DNA of 64,000 bases from Sindora glabra (lineage: Eukaryota > Streptophyta > Magnoliopsida > Fabales > Fabaceae). The stretch covers positions 60,645,220 to 60,709,219 of the forward strand of contig CM035232.1 in the NCBI GenBank assembly GCA_020226215.1, given 5' to 3'. The position numbers and the translations under genes were made by a program. Each line of letters opens with the position of its first letter. The stretch's first letter is position 1. Positions 51,551 through 63,475 of the stretch are shown one piece after another. The notes beneath the pieces are model-generated. The model did not search any database. It saw nothing but the letters and a program-made list of their open reading frames with translations, and was not told where the DNA came from.

Positions 51551-52755
51551 ATGTCTAAAAGACAAAAGACTACCGCGAGAAAGACTGCTAAGGGTAGTAC
51601 ATCCAGAGGGACATCGTCTAGAGGACCTTCACACCCCTTCTTAGATTTCACTGATGAAGATCACATCCAAGCCTATGAAAGACATAGGGATAAGCTAATT
51701 GTAGAAGGGAGATTCTTGGACTGGGAAGTGTTGAGGGAATTTGGACTAGAGGAAGAAATACGTGAGCTTATAAGTGTGGGAGCTTGGGAAACCTTCTTTG
51801 AGATTAGAGAGCACACCTACAGGGAGCTCACCTTGGAATTTCTCAGCACATTTTATTTGGAGAGGTATTTTGGGACAGTGGACTCACCAGATACCATTCA
51901 GTTTAGACTAGGGGGCGTTGATTACTCTATGAGTGTGACCCAACTGTCTGTTCGCCTGGGACTTTACTCTATGGAGTTTGTGACTACTGAGGAATACCAG
52001 GACATGCTGGTTGGACTGCACCACGGGACCCAGGAGTGGCGGGTGTGGACTGACATTGCCACTGGAAACACATACGATCCCGCCAAGAGTAAGGCGTCTA
52101 GCCTTGGAGAGTTTCCTAAAGAGTCCTTCACTCCATCTTCAGTCATACTCTGAGTGGACGGGGACACAGCCATGGAGTTGTGAGCAACTCCGATATTCTA
52201 TTCCTCTACAGCATGATTGAGAGGGTGCCTATCAACATTGGAGGAGCATTCGCTCACTTTTTCTCATCCCAGGCCATGGACAAGAGAGTTGGTAGTATAG
52301 CTGCTGGCCCATACATTACTCGACTAGCCAGACGGTTAGGAGTCTTTGACCGGCCTTATGGTTCTCTGACCATAATCTCACACATGGCACCCCTTCGAAG
52401 GGGCATTCTTATAGCCATGGGGATTCAGCCGGTAGTGCAGCAGCAGCAGCAGCAGCAACCACCCCAGGAGGAGCAGCAGCAGCAGCATATCCCAGACGAT
52501 AGCACAGTTCCTGATGTTGGTCCTTCTTCTTCCACCGGGAGCAGAGTTCCACATGAGGCATATTTCAGAGACATCCTCTCTGGGCAGCAGCAGATCTTGG
52601 CGGAGCTCCGTCTGATATCCAAGCGTCAGACGCGGATTGAGGGACTCTATGATGACTTGGACAGACGCTCCAGGCACATAGAGGGCATGGTGGAGCCCTT
52701 GTTCCACTTATTCCACCCTTCCTCCCCTGCTGATCCGGATCCCCCTACCCAGTAG
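51551..52755 (+). pseudogene. Athila-specific ORF (ATHILA ORF family), frameshifted
   Basis: About 400 codons from ATG 51551 to TAG 52753. The N-terminus is basic (SKRQKTTARKT). The conserved block has FLSTFYLERYFG, IQFRLGGVDYSMSVTQLSVR and LGLYSMEF. After a one-base loss near 52118-52121 the family signature resumes in another frame: SHTLSGRG, GVVSNSDILFLYSMI, GGAFAHFF. A polyglutamine tract follows (52436-52486), then a heptad-like C-terminal helix (QQQILAELRLISKRQTRI) and a proline-rich end. The ORF sits where other elements carry env, but I see no signal peptide or membrane segment. Its role is unknown; the basic N-terminus and coiled coil would fit a nucleic-acid-binding or assembly protein. 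Confidence 0.85.
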
Positions 52756-53233
52756 CTATTCTGTTTTTCTTTTTACTCATCCTTCATATTTATCCCCATT
52801 TATCTGGTCTGTATATATATTAACTTTGCACTTTGTTTTACTCTTTATTATATTGCTTTCTTCTCTTTTATTTTCTTGCACTCTTAATGTTAATATCTGT
52901 AATAACTAACCGCATTTCTTTTCCAGTATTGTATTTTCTTTCTTTTAGATTACCGGTTCTCTTTCTCTCTCCCACCTCGTCTCTTCTTCTGGATCTCCCT
53001 GTGATTTACTGGACAGCCATAATCTGCATGTTAGGGAAGTTTCAGTTCTCCAACTGTTTTCTGTCTCTTTTCCCATTTACTATTTTGTACATTGAGGACA
53101 ATGTCCACTTTTAAGTGTGGGAGAGCAGTGTTTTGCTGCAATGCTTTGTACTTGAACTTGCTTGAATGATTTAGAGTACTGAAATTTGCTCCAATTTCAA
53201 TGATATAAAAATAATAATAATAATAATAATAAT

Positions 53234-53279
<46 letters not shown>

Positions 53280-54460
53280 AAGGCAATTCATTGAATAAAG
53301 TGATTGATTCATGCCTTGTTTCTTTAATGCATATTTGGCAATTTGATAAGGAAAATTTAAAGCTTGAAGCTAAGAGCAATGAGCATAATTGACCCTTGTG
53401 AGATTTGAGCCTTTTGAGCTATTTTCTAATTACAAATTAAAGCTTATTTTTCTTCTTGAGGGATTATGTCATCACTCTTGTCTTTGGGCTCTAGAACTTG
53501 CATTTTGTCTTTTTGAGGCTACATTTTATGTGCTTTGCATGTCAAATATGATGAGGCCATGTTTCTTTACCCTTCTTTTTATTTGTTTGGCCTATTTGAA
53601 TCCTTTTCTTTAATTTTCCCTAAAACTTTCCCCCTAGTTAGCCACTTTGAGCTTTGGACCCTCATTCCTAACCTAACCATACCATGTACATCCCAAGCTA
53701 CTGCCTAAGGTGACTTGAACCTTAGAGTTTGAAGGAACTTAGACACATTTTATAAGTTTGGCTATTTTTTGAGGCCCTTGCTTAGTGTTGCTAGTTGGAT
53801 AAGTTGATATACAACCACTGTTGAATAAAAAAAAAAAGAAAAAAAAGAGAAGGTAATAATAATAATAAAAAATAAAATTTATGTTTGCTGATTTATTTGT
53901 ATAAAAAAAAATGATGATGAATGAAATAATAGAGGTTGAAGCAAGGGTGGAAGCAAGCTATCAAGCTGAGTAATGGAACTTGACAATGGTCAAGTTCATG
54001 ACCAATGTGTCTTTTTCCTTCAAACTCATGGTTCTATCATTTTTTACCCTTTGATGTTCATTCCCCCTTTCCTCACCCTTTTTCCCTAATAAAGTCCTCT
54101 GATTTGCATGCATTTTACATTATAGTAGTGGAGATTAGAGTTTGTGCAAGCATATGGTAGCATTAAGTCATGAGTTGATTGACTTGAGAGTATACACAAC
54201 CCTTGTTTTGAGAGTGAGAGTAAACACTTTACCTGTGAGGCTATTCTCTTTTGCTTCTATGCTGCGAATTGTCTTGTTTAGTTACTTTATTTTCATTTAT
54301 TTGCTTGGCATGACTTGACCCTAATCTTTGATTTGTTGAATGATTGCCTGATTTATTAAAAAAAAAAAAAGAGAAGAGAGAAGTGAATAAAATTGGAGCA
54401 GATTTTCTTGTTCTCCTATTTCCTTGCTCGAGGACGAGCAAGATTCAAGTGTGGGGGAAT
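52756..54460 (+). other. Athila 3' untranslated region
   Basis: 1.7 kb with no recognised gene. It holds (AAT)n at 53210-53232 and (AT)n at 53238-53276. A polypurine-like TTAAGTGTGGGAGAG (53113-53127) follows a GAGGACAATGT block, and the terminal polypurine tract ends at the LTR. Confidence 0.75.
54442..54460 (+). other. Athila polypurine tract
   Basis: AAGTGTGGGGGAAT abuts the 3' LTR start (TGATAAG) and follows GAGGACGAGCAAG. It is the expected plus-strand primer site. Confidence 0.88.
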
Positions 54461-55943
54461 TGATAAGTGCACAAATACACCTAAATTCTATGTGTTTCAT
54501 CCACTTATTTACTTAGTATTTTGTGCAAATTGATTGAAAAGGACACTTAGATGCTCTATATTTTGTTTTCAGGTCATAAAAAGACACATATGAGCATTAG
54601 AAAAGAATCCAGAGGTAAAACCATTCAAATCATGAAGCAATGAAGCAAGATTGTTCACTCAGCAAAGAACACGGGCCGTGTTGAACCCCGTGTTCATGGC
54701 CGTGTTTCGTTCTGGACTGCTTCGAGACTTCACTGAGTCATCCAGAGAAGAACACAGGTGTGAACACAGACCGTGTCACACACCGTGTATATTTCTGTCA
54801 TCTGCCTCTGAAGAACACGGGGGGTGTCGCACCCCGTGTAATATGCCGATCAGTCTCTTTGAAAAACACGGGGTAGAACACGGGCCGTGTACTACCCCGT
54901 GTACATTACTGTTTGACAATTCGTAGGAGAACACGGGGCGTGTCACACAACGTGTTTCTTGTCGCTCAAACTTTCGCAGAGAAACACGGGGTACAACACG
55001 GGCCGTGTTGGACCCCGTGTACATAAAAAATATAAGTTTTTGCGTGAGATCAGAACAAAAAGGAAGAATCCTGGTGAATTAACAAGGGGAGCTGTTGGGA
55101 GAAGCCTTAGGGGAGATCAAAACTCATCAAAGGCGCCTTCTAACACAGATTCAAGCAAAGAAGTGAAGAATCAAGCAAGAAATTTGTAAATCTTCATGGA
55201 TTGTTTGACTTCCTCCTCTGTTTTCTTGTTTTCTTCTGATCTTGAGATGTTTTCACACTAAACCTTTGTGCTTAGCTTAGGTGAACTTGTTCATGGAGTT
55301 ATGGAACTGAATTTTATATAATCTAGCTTGATTTACTGTTGAATTATGATTTGATCTTGCTATTTTGTCTGGAACAAGCCAATTTATCCGGAATATTGGA
55401 TTTGTGTTACGGATTAGTTGATTTTAGGTTGAAATGACTAATTAATTAATCGGATCTTGCATGGTCATTGGGAATATCAATTAGACTTAGGAATTAAGTT
55501 GATTGAATTCTTTTGCACAGGATGAAATGTCCAAAATTGGATTCTAAGCTAAGTTAATGCAATCTGGATTAGTGGTTACTAGAGTAATTCTGGACACTTA
55601 ATCTCTTGGTTAGTAGCTAGTAGCCTTGCAATGAGGTATAGCTTAATTGTGGTAATCCAGCAATCTTAATTAACAGTAAACCAAGTTAGGGAATTATATT
55701 CATTCCATGATGAAATGTACAAGGGATCCTTAAGCTAAGTACGCTTTTATTCACTTGAATCAAACCTTGTTTTGATAGCTAAATTCTGTTTTACAACTTA
55801 TTCTCAATTCATACTATCAATTGATCTGCCTAGATAATCTTACTTGAGATTAGTTAGTACTCAACCTACAATCCCTGTGGAGAACGATAATCTTTTATAC
55901 TATAACTAGACTTAAACCGTGCACTTGCGGGATTTAGAGGTCA
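54461..55943 (+). repeat. Athila 3' LTR
   Basis: 1,483 bases, about 99% identical to the 5' LTR. By eye there are 11 substitutions (10 transitions, 1 transversion) and a one-base insertion near 54757. Several differences alter the palindromic modules (54757-54775, 54837). Confidence 0.96.
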
Positions 55944-55948
55944 GTAAT

Positions 55949-58552
55949 ATGGTACCCTATAGCATTATCACTTCTTATTCATTATCATGGTCTCATTTAT
56001 GTACTCATTCTAAAACTCTATGGTTGTTTCCAACTCATTCACTTGATTTGGATTTAAGAAATTAAAGTAGGAACCTAAGTTCCACTCCTTGGCATCATGA
56101 TGCAAATCTTATAATTTTTAAAATGAATAAGCATTAGAATTCATATTATTTAATATGTGAATAAAACTAGGAAAGACTTAAAAGGTAAAGATAAACACAC
56201 CTAATCTAAGTCATGATAATGGAAACATTTAACTTCTCCCTATTTAGAAGCTACAAAATGAGATCTTTAGATAAAAGAATGCTATCAACATGTCCCATGA
56301 CATCCTTGCTCAAAATAATGAAATAATTCTATCATTTGACATTTTTTGTGCAATAGATCAGAGCTTTTCCTAAGATATTCCCACCTTTATTTTTTTCTAA
56401 AGATAAATTGCCAAAATTCTTTAATTCCTTAGATTTGCTATCCTCATCCTTATCCTTCTCCAATTCCTCTTGCCCTTTTCTTTCTATATAGGTACTTAAA
56501 AATAGATTATAAAAAAATATAACAACTGGACATGTTAGATAATACTTTGTTTGACCATAAATAATAAACTTAAAATCATGGAAATTATCACTTCCATAAA
56601 CAATGAAATCAAGGCATTTAGCTAAGTTAAGTAGGAGCTAAACACTTAGGCTACCATAGTTACCTTCTTTTATTGATAATGGCATTTTAATAGATTCATT
56701 TTCGGCTACATTTACCATAACCTTATACTAGTTCTTTAGTAATGCAATAGTATGGAGCATGTAGTTTAGGAAATCCATACTTTACAAGAATCCCTCCTAA
56801 ATGATTTGTAGAATACCTATATTCATGACTGAATTGTGTATACAAGTCCTTAGAAGGACTTTGGATGGATTCATGAACCTTCCCAATAGCTTGGTAAGGT
56901 TGAATACAATGATATACACCTTACAAATCAAAAACCACTTTTTAATGAAAAGTAAGCTACCTTGATATATCATTAATATGTTTCAAATAGAGATAGCGAT
57001 GGTGATATTTATATGCATTATGCAGAACCTTAAACATTGATTATTAATAGAATTTGACATCTTAGGTTTGATTATTTCTCAAGAAAGTGGTAGTTGCCAT
57101 ACCTTAAGACATTAATGAAGTATTTAATGATATTTAAACTTTTGACATGAACTACCATAATGATTGAGATGGCCTTAAATGATAGTAATTTTAAAAAAAA
57201 TAACATTTAAGTTTTCTTGATTTCCATATAATCTTATAAAAGCCATTCATCATGTGTTTTTAAGTTTTCATATTTTCCTTATAAATTCATAATTATCATC
57301 ATTTTAGATATCAATTAAGTCTATAATCAATATTTTTTAAATTTGTCATTTCCTCAATAGAGACATTTGAAATATTTTTAAACATCTATTTTTAAACAAT
57401 TAATACTATAAGCACTTACAGTTGATATCTTATCATTGCAAGGAGTTTTCATATTATTTTCATTATATATTTGCATTGAAATTACAAATATGAAAAAAAA
57501 GTTATTTTTGAATTATTTGTAATGGGTAAATTTATTTCAATATTTTCTTTTAGCAATCTTTGTAATCTAAATGTCGTTTATACTCTCACAATTCATTATA
57601 AAAGTACAAACAAATGAGTAAAGAGAAATAATTTTGCAAATCTATACTATGATTTTATTTCTTTCCAAATCATTACACACACACACACACACATACATAT
57701 GTATTACATAAAGCAACCGAAACAAAGACTACACCAAATTATCAATAAACAAACACTAAATTTTTCACATTAATACACAATAATGGAAGAAAGGGTATAA
57801 ATGAGTCAAACTCAATTTTCTTGTAGTATATATAGTATATAATTTTAACATAAAATTATATATACAACAAGAACAATTAAAGAATTGTACTCTCTTGTGT
57901 TTAATTACTATAGAAAGAGGATCCCATCTTATAGTAGTGGAAAGTAAGTCCTTTAAGAAGATTAATAACATTTCTAAATATACTAGATAAGATGGAAGAA
58001 GAGCTATTTTTAAATTCAACCCAAATTCTCAAATTAAATTATAAAGGATAGGACATTACTAAAATATTTAAAATGGAGAGTGCAGAGGAAGTTTATAAGC
58101 AATAAGTAGAACATTAGACATCAAATATGCAACTAAAGTTGACATATAACATATAATTTTTAAACGTTAGTTATGTCCTAAATTGACATGTAAGTGTTTT
58201 ATATTTCCCAAAGATACTTTTGAAATACCTTTTGGATGATAATCATGTAAAATACTGTGTCTTAAAATTTTCCATCTTCTTATTAAAGGCATTTAAACTA
58301 TTTTTAAATGTCAATTATGTTAAGAACTGACATCATATAGATTTTCATATTTTTTTATTTTAGTTACACAATTAGCAATCAAATTGTGAGTTTATGTAGA
58401 AAGTTGCATGCCTTTTATTTGTTACACTTTGCAAACAAGTTTATGGTAAAATTTAATTATCATTGAACATTTATTATAAAAGTACAATTAGATAAGAAAA
58501 CAACAAATAATTCTATAAATTTATTTTGACATTTTATTTCTTTCCAAGTTAT

Positions 58553-58598
<46 letters not shown>

Positions 58599-59344
58599 TT
58601 TCATAAAACAAGATACATAAAAACTACAATAGATTTTTATCACATTTTTATCACAAAATCACTAGCTAATTAAGTTTACATCCCAATTATATCAAAATTT
58701 CCATCCTTATTGCAAATTCTTAGAGATAGCTTTGTTTCTCTTAATTGGAATCAAGTAATCTCTTAATCATGTTCAAGTAAAGAATAAAGAGAAGTGTTCC
58801 ATGAGATTTTGCAAACATTAGCCTCCGTTGTCAATTGTAAAGTGTCGGATAGAATATAAGGACAATTTAAATCGTAGATAGATGCTTCCACAAGATTCAA
58901 AGCATTTTCAAGAATAAGTAAGCTATACTTAAATTATATCTAAATATTGGAAGAAAAGTGTGAGTGAAACTATGAAAAACAATGAGTGTTAGTTATTAAT
59001 GTAAGACCAACATCTTATGTATCCTCTTTTAAAAATAAGTAGGTAGTTTCCATATCTTTAGATATCGACTAATTCTAACATGTGAAATTTTTATTTTTCC
59101 TAGTGCAATGCTTCAAATGCCTTTTGTATGACAATTATGTATAAAAATAACATATTAAGTTTTTGCTATTTTTCATTAGTGCTAAAAAACTATCTTTTTA
59201 AACATTGGTTACTTCATCAATCAATATTATAAGTTTTTTATTAATTTAAAAAATATTGCCATATCATTATAGACAATGATTTTAATTAATGTCTATAAAT
59301 TTATGCTTTCTATAATTTAAAAAATATTACCTTATTAATGTTAG
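55949..59344 (-). mobile_element. CACTA-like relic, right part (split by Athila)
   Basis: Minus-strand translation of 56490-56150 gives an acidic/lysine-rich linker, GGNILGKALIYCTKNV, then SKDVMGHVDSILLSKDLIL and LLNREKLNVSIIM. This resembles the region before the C48/Ulp1 protease domain in plant CACTA proteins, and the frame continues left of the Athila insertion. From about 58110 to 59330 there are spaced hairpin-like repeats (for example GTTAGTTATGTCC...TTGACATGTAAG) with the look of CACTA subterminal repeats. Stops are frequent. No clean terminus or target duplication was found. (AC)n lies at 57675-57692 and (AT)n at 58556-58596. Confidence 0.5.
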
Positions 59345-60751
59345 TGTGTGTGTGTCTTAAAAGCCAATCATAAAATAATTGTAATAACGCACAATGTATC
59401 ATATTTTATTTTAAGTAATGCAATTATTATGTTTTATTTTATTTTAATATTTATGTAATTTATTATTTAATATAATAATTGTCCATGAAATATTTTTACT
59501 ATTCTTAAAATATTCATAGTTAAGTATTATTGCAAAAAGGATAATAATAGTACATTGAGATTAGCATGTATGGTAATTAATAATTATGAGTTATGGATTT
59601 GTGATATAAAGTCAATACATGGGTACATTATTAGTGAATAGATGTACTGGATTGATCCATTATAAAAATACTACATAAATTGTCATGTATCATTATCTAT
59701 TCACATGTGACCACAGTGCACGTAGTCTTTTGACTTAAAGTTACTACAATTCTCTACATGAGAAGTCACATACTTTGATGTCATCCTGTATCACCTTTAA
59801 CTGGGATGTCGTGTAAAGCATTGATTGGATATGTCACAAATCATGCAGAAGGATATGAGTAATATAGACAGGATTTTATTTCTCTTATATAAAAGGAATG
59901 GTATTCTTAGGCCCCTTAATTAAGTGAGATTAAGAAATATATGACTATATTCAAATAGATCAATATGTGATATTGATCATTTGTTTAAATTAATCTACTC
60001 GGTATCAAAGAATGTGGATTAAACATTGATGAGAATGACATATTTCATATCTCTAGTTTGATTTGGATATCATTATAAAAGGGATTATATTGCAAAGTAT
60101 TATTCACACATTAGGTAAATATCGAATTACAGACATTCTTACTACTTAGGTGAAAATGATATATTGTTAGATGTCACTTACTATTTATGGTCCATAAATG
60201 GGTCATTGCTAATATAGTAAAAACTTATAGGATTGCATAAAAGGAGTATGAATAAGATAATAATTAATTAGACTTTAGTTTGACTAAAATTTTAATTGCC
60301 TATTATTTAGTGCATATATAAATTATTAAGATAATTATATATTATTCACATAATATATAATATATTATATGATATTATCTAATATTAAAATAATATTAAA
60401 TAATTATATTATAAAATAATATTATTATATAATAATATTTAATTATTAATATTAAGATAGTATTAGATAACTAACTAATAAGCCCTATTTCCCCTCACTT
60501 TTACCATAATAAGAATAAGATATTAGTGATCGAGTGAAATTAAGAACGAGAGGTGGTTTCTTAGTAAAACTAAGAAAGTGACGTGCCTTAGTTATATAAT
60601 AAAGCACAACGGCATCACTTTAATTTTAAAAATACAAACTATCATTGGAATAACCAAAACACACTAAAACCTCAGTCCTTTGTGAGAGAAACATTTCCTA
60701 ACAAATTTGTAAAAGCTAAGAAGTCATCATTCACTTCATGGAGGCACCATA
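59345..60751 (+). repeat. diverged copia LTR, same family as 3703-5377
   Basis: Aligns along its length with the copia 3' LTR. Examples: AAGTATTATTGCAAAAAGGA against AAGTATTATTACGAAAGGGA, AGATTAGCATGTAT against AGACTAGCATGTAT, and CATTGATTGGATATGTCA against CATTGATTGGGTGTGTCA. No internal sequence follows, so it is a solo LTR or fragment. The right end is lost at the start of the gypsy LTR. Much older than the 3703-5377 copy. Confidence 0.8.
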
Positions 60752-62932
60752 TGTCATAACCTGTCCTAATCGTGACTGGCATGAATCCCGTTACTAATTT
60801 CTACAAGCTTTAAAAATTTTTTTTACTTTTTTTTATCTAATGAAAGTTTTTAAATTTCGAGAGAACCTAAATTTACTTTAAAATTTTTTACAAAAAAATG
60901 GCTAAAGACTCTCCTATTTTAGGACACATCCTGAAGGTCACACGCCTTATAATTTAGAACTTGGACATTTTTTAGATATGACAACAATCATACATACACA
61001 CAATACACTACAATTTTAGATTTGTACATACATAAATGATTCAACACATTAATAGTTGAATCAATGAAAACTATATTTCAATTTTGATCCTAATCCAACT
61101 ATCAAAATTCTTTTATAAGGAAGTCTTGGATTTCCATAGACACAACAAGGTCAAACGTGCTCATCATAATCTAAAAATATTAAAGATACAACAGAGTGAG
61201 TTACAAGAACTCAGTGAGCATATAACTACCACTATTTTACAGATGATCAATTTATATATTAAAAAGTAATAGCAAACTATTTCTTGGAATATTGAAATAT
61301 GTGAAACCGTAATCTAAAATAAGAGTCCGCCTACATATGACTTAACTTTGTTTTTCCCATCACAAATATAAAATTATTAACTATTAGTTGGAACTCAATA
61401 TCGTATACTACTCATTTTGGATAGACATCACATTCACAAACAACTATTACGGTTAAAATGCAAACAAATCACAACAATTAGATCATCAATAGAAGTCAAT
61501 CACAAATACTCATATTATGTCACATATTCAAATATGGTAAACATACATAACTATTTTATGGTATATAAGTCAATTCTATACTCTTCAACTATTAGTTCGA
61601 AATTTCTCATCTGACTCTTCAATCCATCTTACATTTTTCTCAATTGTTAGCCAAGAATTTCCTATCCGACTCTTAAATAAATTCTATATTTTTTGTAATG
61701 ATTTACCAAGAATCCTCTATTCGGCTTTGACACTTTTCCATCACCATTCATAGTTTCCATTACCATTACTAGCATAATCCACACATAGTATCCACAAGAA
61801 AGATCAGCTCTCATATGAAAGTAATTCATAAGACTTTCAATGCAAGCTCATTAATCTACCATTGAACAATATCAAGCATAACGCAGCACACAAATCATCT
61901 TTAGGTCAAATCATCATAATCATGCTTCCGTTGCGTACTGTGATCTATTAAACTTCATTTAGATAATTAAGTGCTATTATTATATGAAATTGAGTTTATC
62001 CATGAACACAAGTGTACATATACAAGCAAGGATGTAGAGTTGGTACCAACAATAAGAAGAATATAATTCCCAATATTTAAATCATATTATTTCAAATAAA
62101 AGTACAGTGATGAAATATAAACTCACCCAATAATACTAATCCACTTTTAGAAGTTTTAAAACTTTCATGATCATCTTCTCCCATTCTCTTGCAGGCAGGG
62201 AAAATATTGAACAAAACTCACAGCTGCTGGCTGAACCAGGAATTTGACGTCACATGTGACCAGAGAAGCCACCACCGGTGTTGCACAATAACAAGTGATG
62301 CCACCTACAAAGAGCTTTGCACCATACATAGACAAAACTCATCAGAGCCAATGTTGAAAGAGGCAACGAACGTGAACTGCTAGAGAATAGGAAAAGCAAT
62401 ACGGCAATTGATAGTGGCTGGGAGCAGCTTTGTCCAGCCTTCATGAGCTGCAATCACGGTAACCAAGCTTGCGACCACGCCAAAATCACAACTTGTAGTT
62501 TCCCCTTGCACGCCTTACTACCGCTAAATGGTAGCTTGTCAAAGATGCAACAACGTGCGACATAATAGTTCAGCTGGCCAAAAGTGGTGCGATAATAGGG
62601 GAGGAGGAGAACCTCTGTCCGAAGGAGGAGGAAGAAAGGGAAAAGAGAGAAATTGGCCGAACAAGGAGAGAGAAAGAGAGTTGTGCCCAGGTTTTACTAA
62701 AGTGAAAAGGGATAGGAAGCTGGGCTGCGTGACGCAACGGTATTCGAGAAAAGAAAGAACTAAAACAAATAGAGACCTGAGAGGGTTGGTTGTGTTAGTA
62801 AGGGAGAGAACTGCCTGCAAAAGAAGGGGTACCAAAAGTTGCTGGAAAAAGGCGACAGGACAGATTAAAATAAAAGGCACCGACTTAACAAACAAAAGGT
62901 AGGAGAAAAAAATTAAATAAAATTAGAAAAAC

Positions 62933-62971
<39 letters not shown>

Positions 62972-63475
62972 TAAAAGGGGAGAGATGACCGAAATTTTCA
63001 TCTCATGTATGTCCAATAATTCCTTCATCCAAATTAAAATCGATTTGACCTATTGGATTTTCATAATTTTTAAATTTTATATTTTTCAATAAAATATTTT
63101 AATAACACTTTCAATGTATAAAATTTTAATACTCAAATTTTTATAAAACCCATTTTATTTAGAACTTCAAAAATTCCAAACCTCAATAATTTTCAAGATT
63201 AATTTATTAAATACAAATTCCAACCATAATTACTAAAATATTTTTAACTTATAGAAAAAATTTTATAAAAAAAATCATTTCAATTATTCTTAAGTTAATA
63301 ATGGCCATATAAAAAGAATAAATAAAATTTGAATATTATCACAGAGATCATTTTTAATATTTCAAATCTATTAATACAAAAAATAATTAAAAATTAAGTA
63401 TTAACTGAATAGATACTTAATTATTTATAAGTAGTCAAAAATTATAAAACTTGAAATTCCACTTAGGATATTGCA
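60752..63475 (-). repeat. Ty3/gypsy solo LTR (family A/B), copy B
   Basis: Read on the minus strand it starts TGCAATATCC and ends GGTTATGACA; 2,724 bases. Shared with copy A: a block near the minus-strand 3' end (AACTCACT..GTATCTTTAATATTTTTAG; 61220-61165), a CT-rich GC-richer leader (about 62900-62190), an (AT)n/(TTA)n tract (62932-62972), and an AT-rich U3. Flanks CCATA and CTATG are a poor target duplication. Open frames in the leader (62528-62902 and its complement) are compositional. Confidence 0.7.
62954..62980 (-). promoter_or_regulatory. candidate TATA region of gypsy LTR copy B
   Basis: On the minus strand CCCCTTTTATATATATATAT precedes the CT-rich leader, the usual order of an LTR promoter. 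Copy A has (AT)n at the same relative position. Confidence 0.4.

Larger units (their letters stand above)
42883..55943 (+). mobile_element. complete Athila-type Ty3/gypsy retrotransposon
   Basis: A 13,061-base element flanked by GTAAT on both sides (42878-42882 and 55944-55948). Order: LTR, tRNA-Asp primer site, gag-pol in one frame, palindromic spacer, Athila-specific ORF, 1.7 kb 3' region with two polypurine tracts, LTR. RT before integrase places it in Ty3/gypsy. The RT context FMDDFSVYG with the TRTVTGW block, the tRNA-Asp primer, the large size and the extra ORF place it in Athila. The two LTRs differ by only about 11 substitutions and one indel by my reading, so insertion is recent, yet every coding part carries a disabling change. 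Confidence 0.96.

Noticed and set aside
52378..52707. Minus-strand leucine/cysteine-rich frames
   Set aside because: They are the antisense of the CAG (polyglutamine) tract in the Athila ORF.
40358..59346. Clean CACTA termini for the relic around Athila (CACTAATGTT and TTAGTG)
   Set aside because: The ends match poorly beyond CACTA and the flanking triplets (CTA, TGT) differ, so borders are not supported although the internal gene is.
62528..62902. Open frame of 124 codons on + and 118 on -
   Set aside because: Both strands are open because of purine-rich composition in the LTR leader; no recognisable protein.
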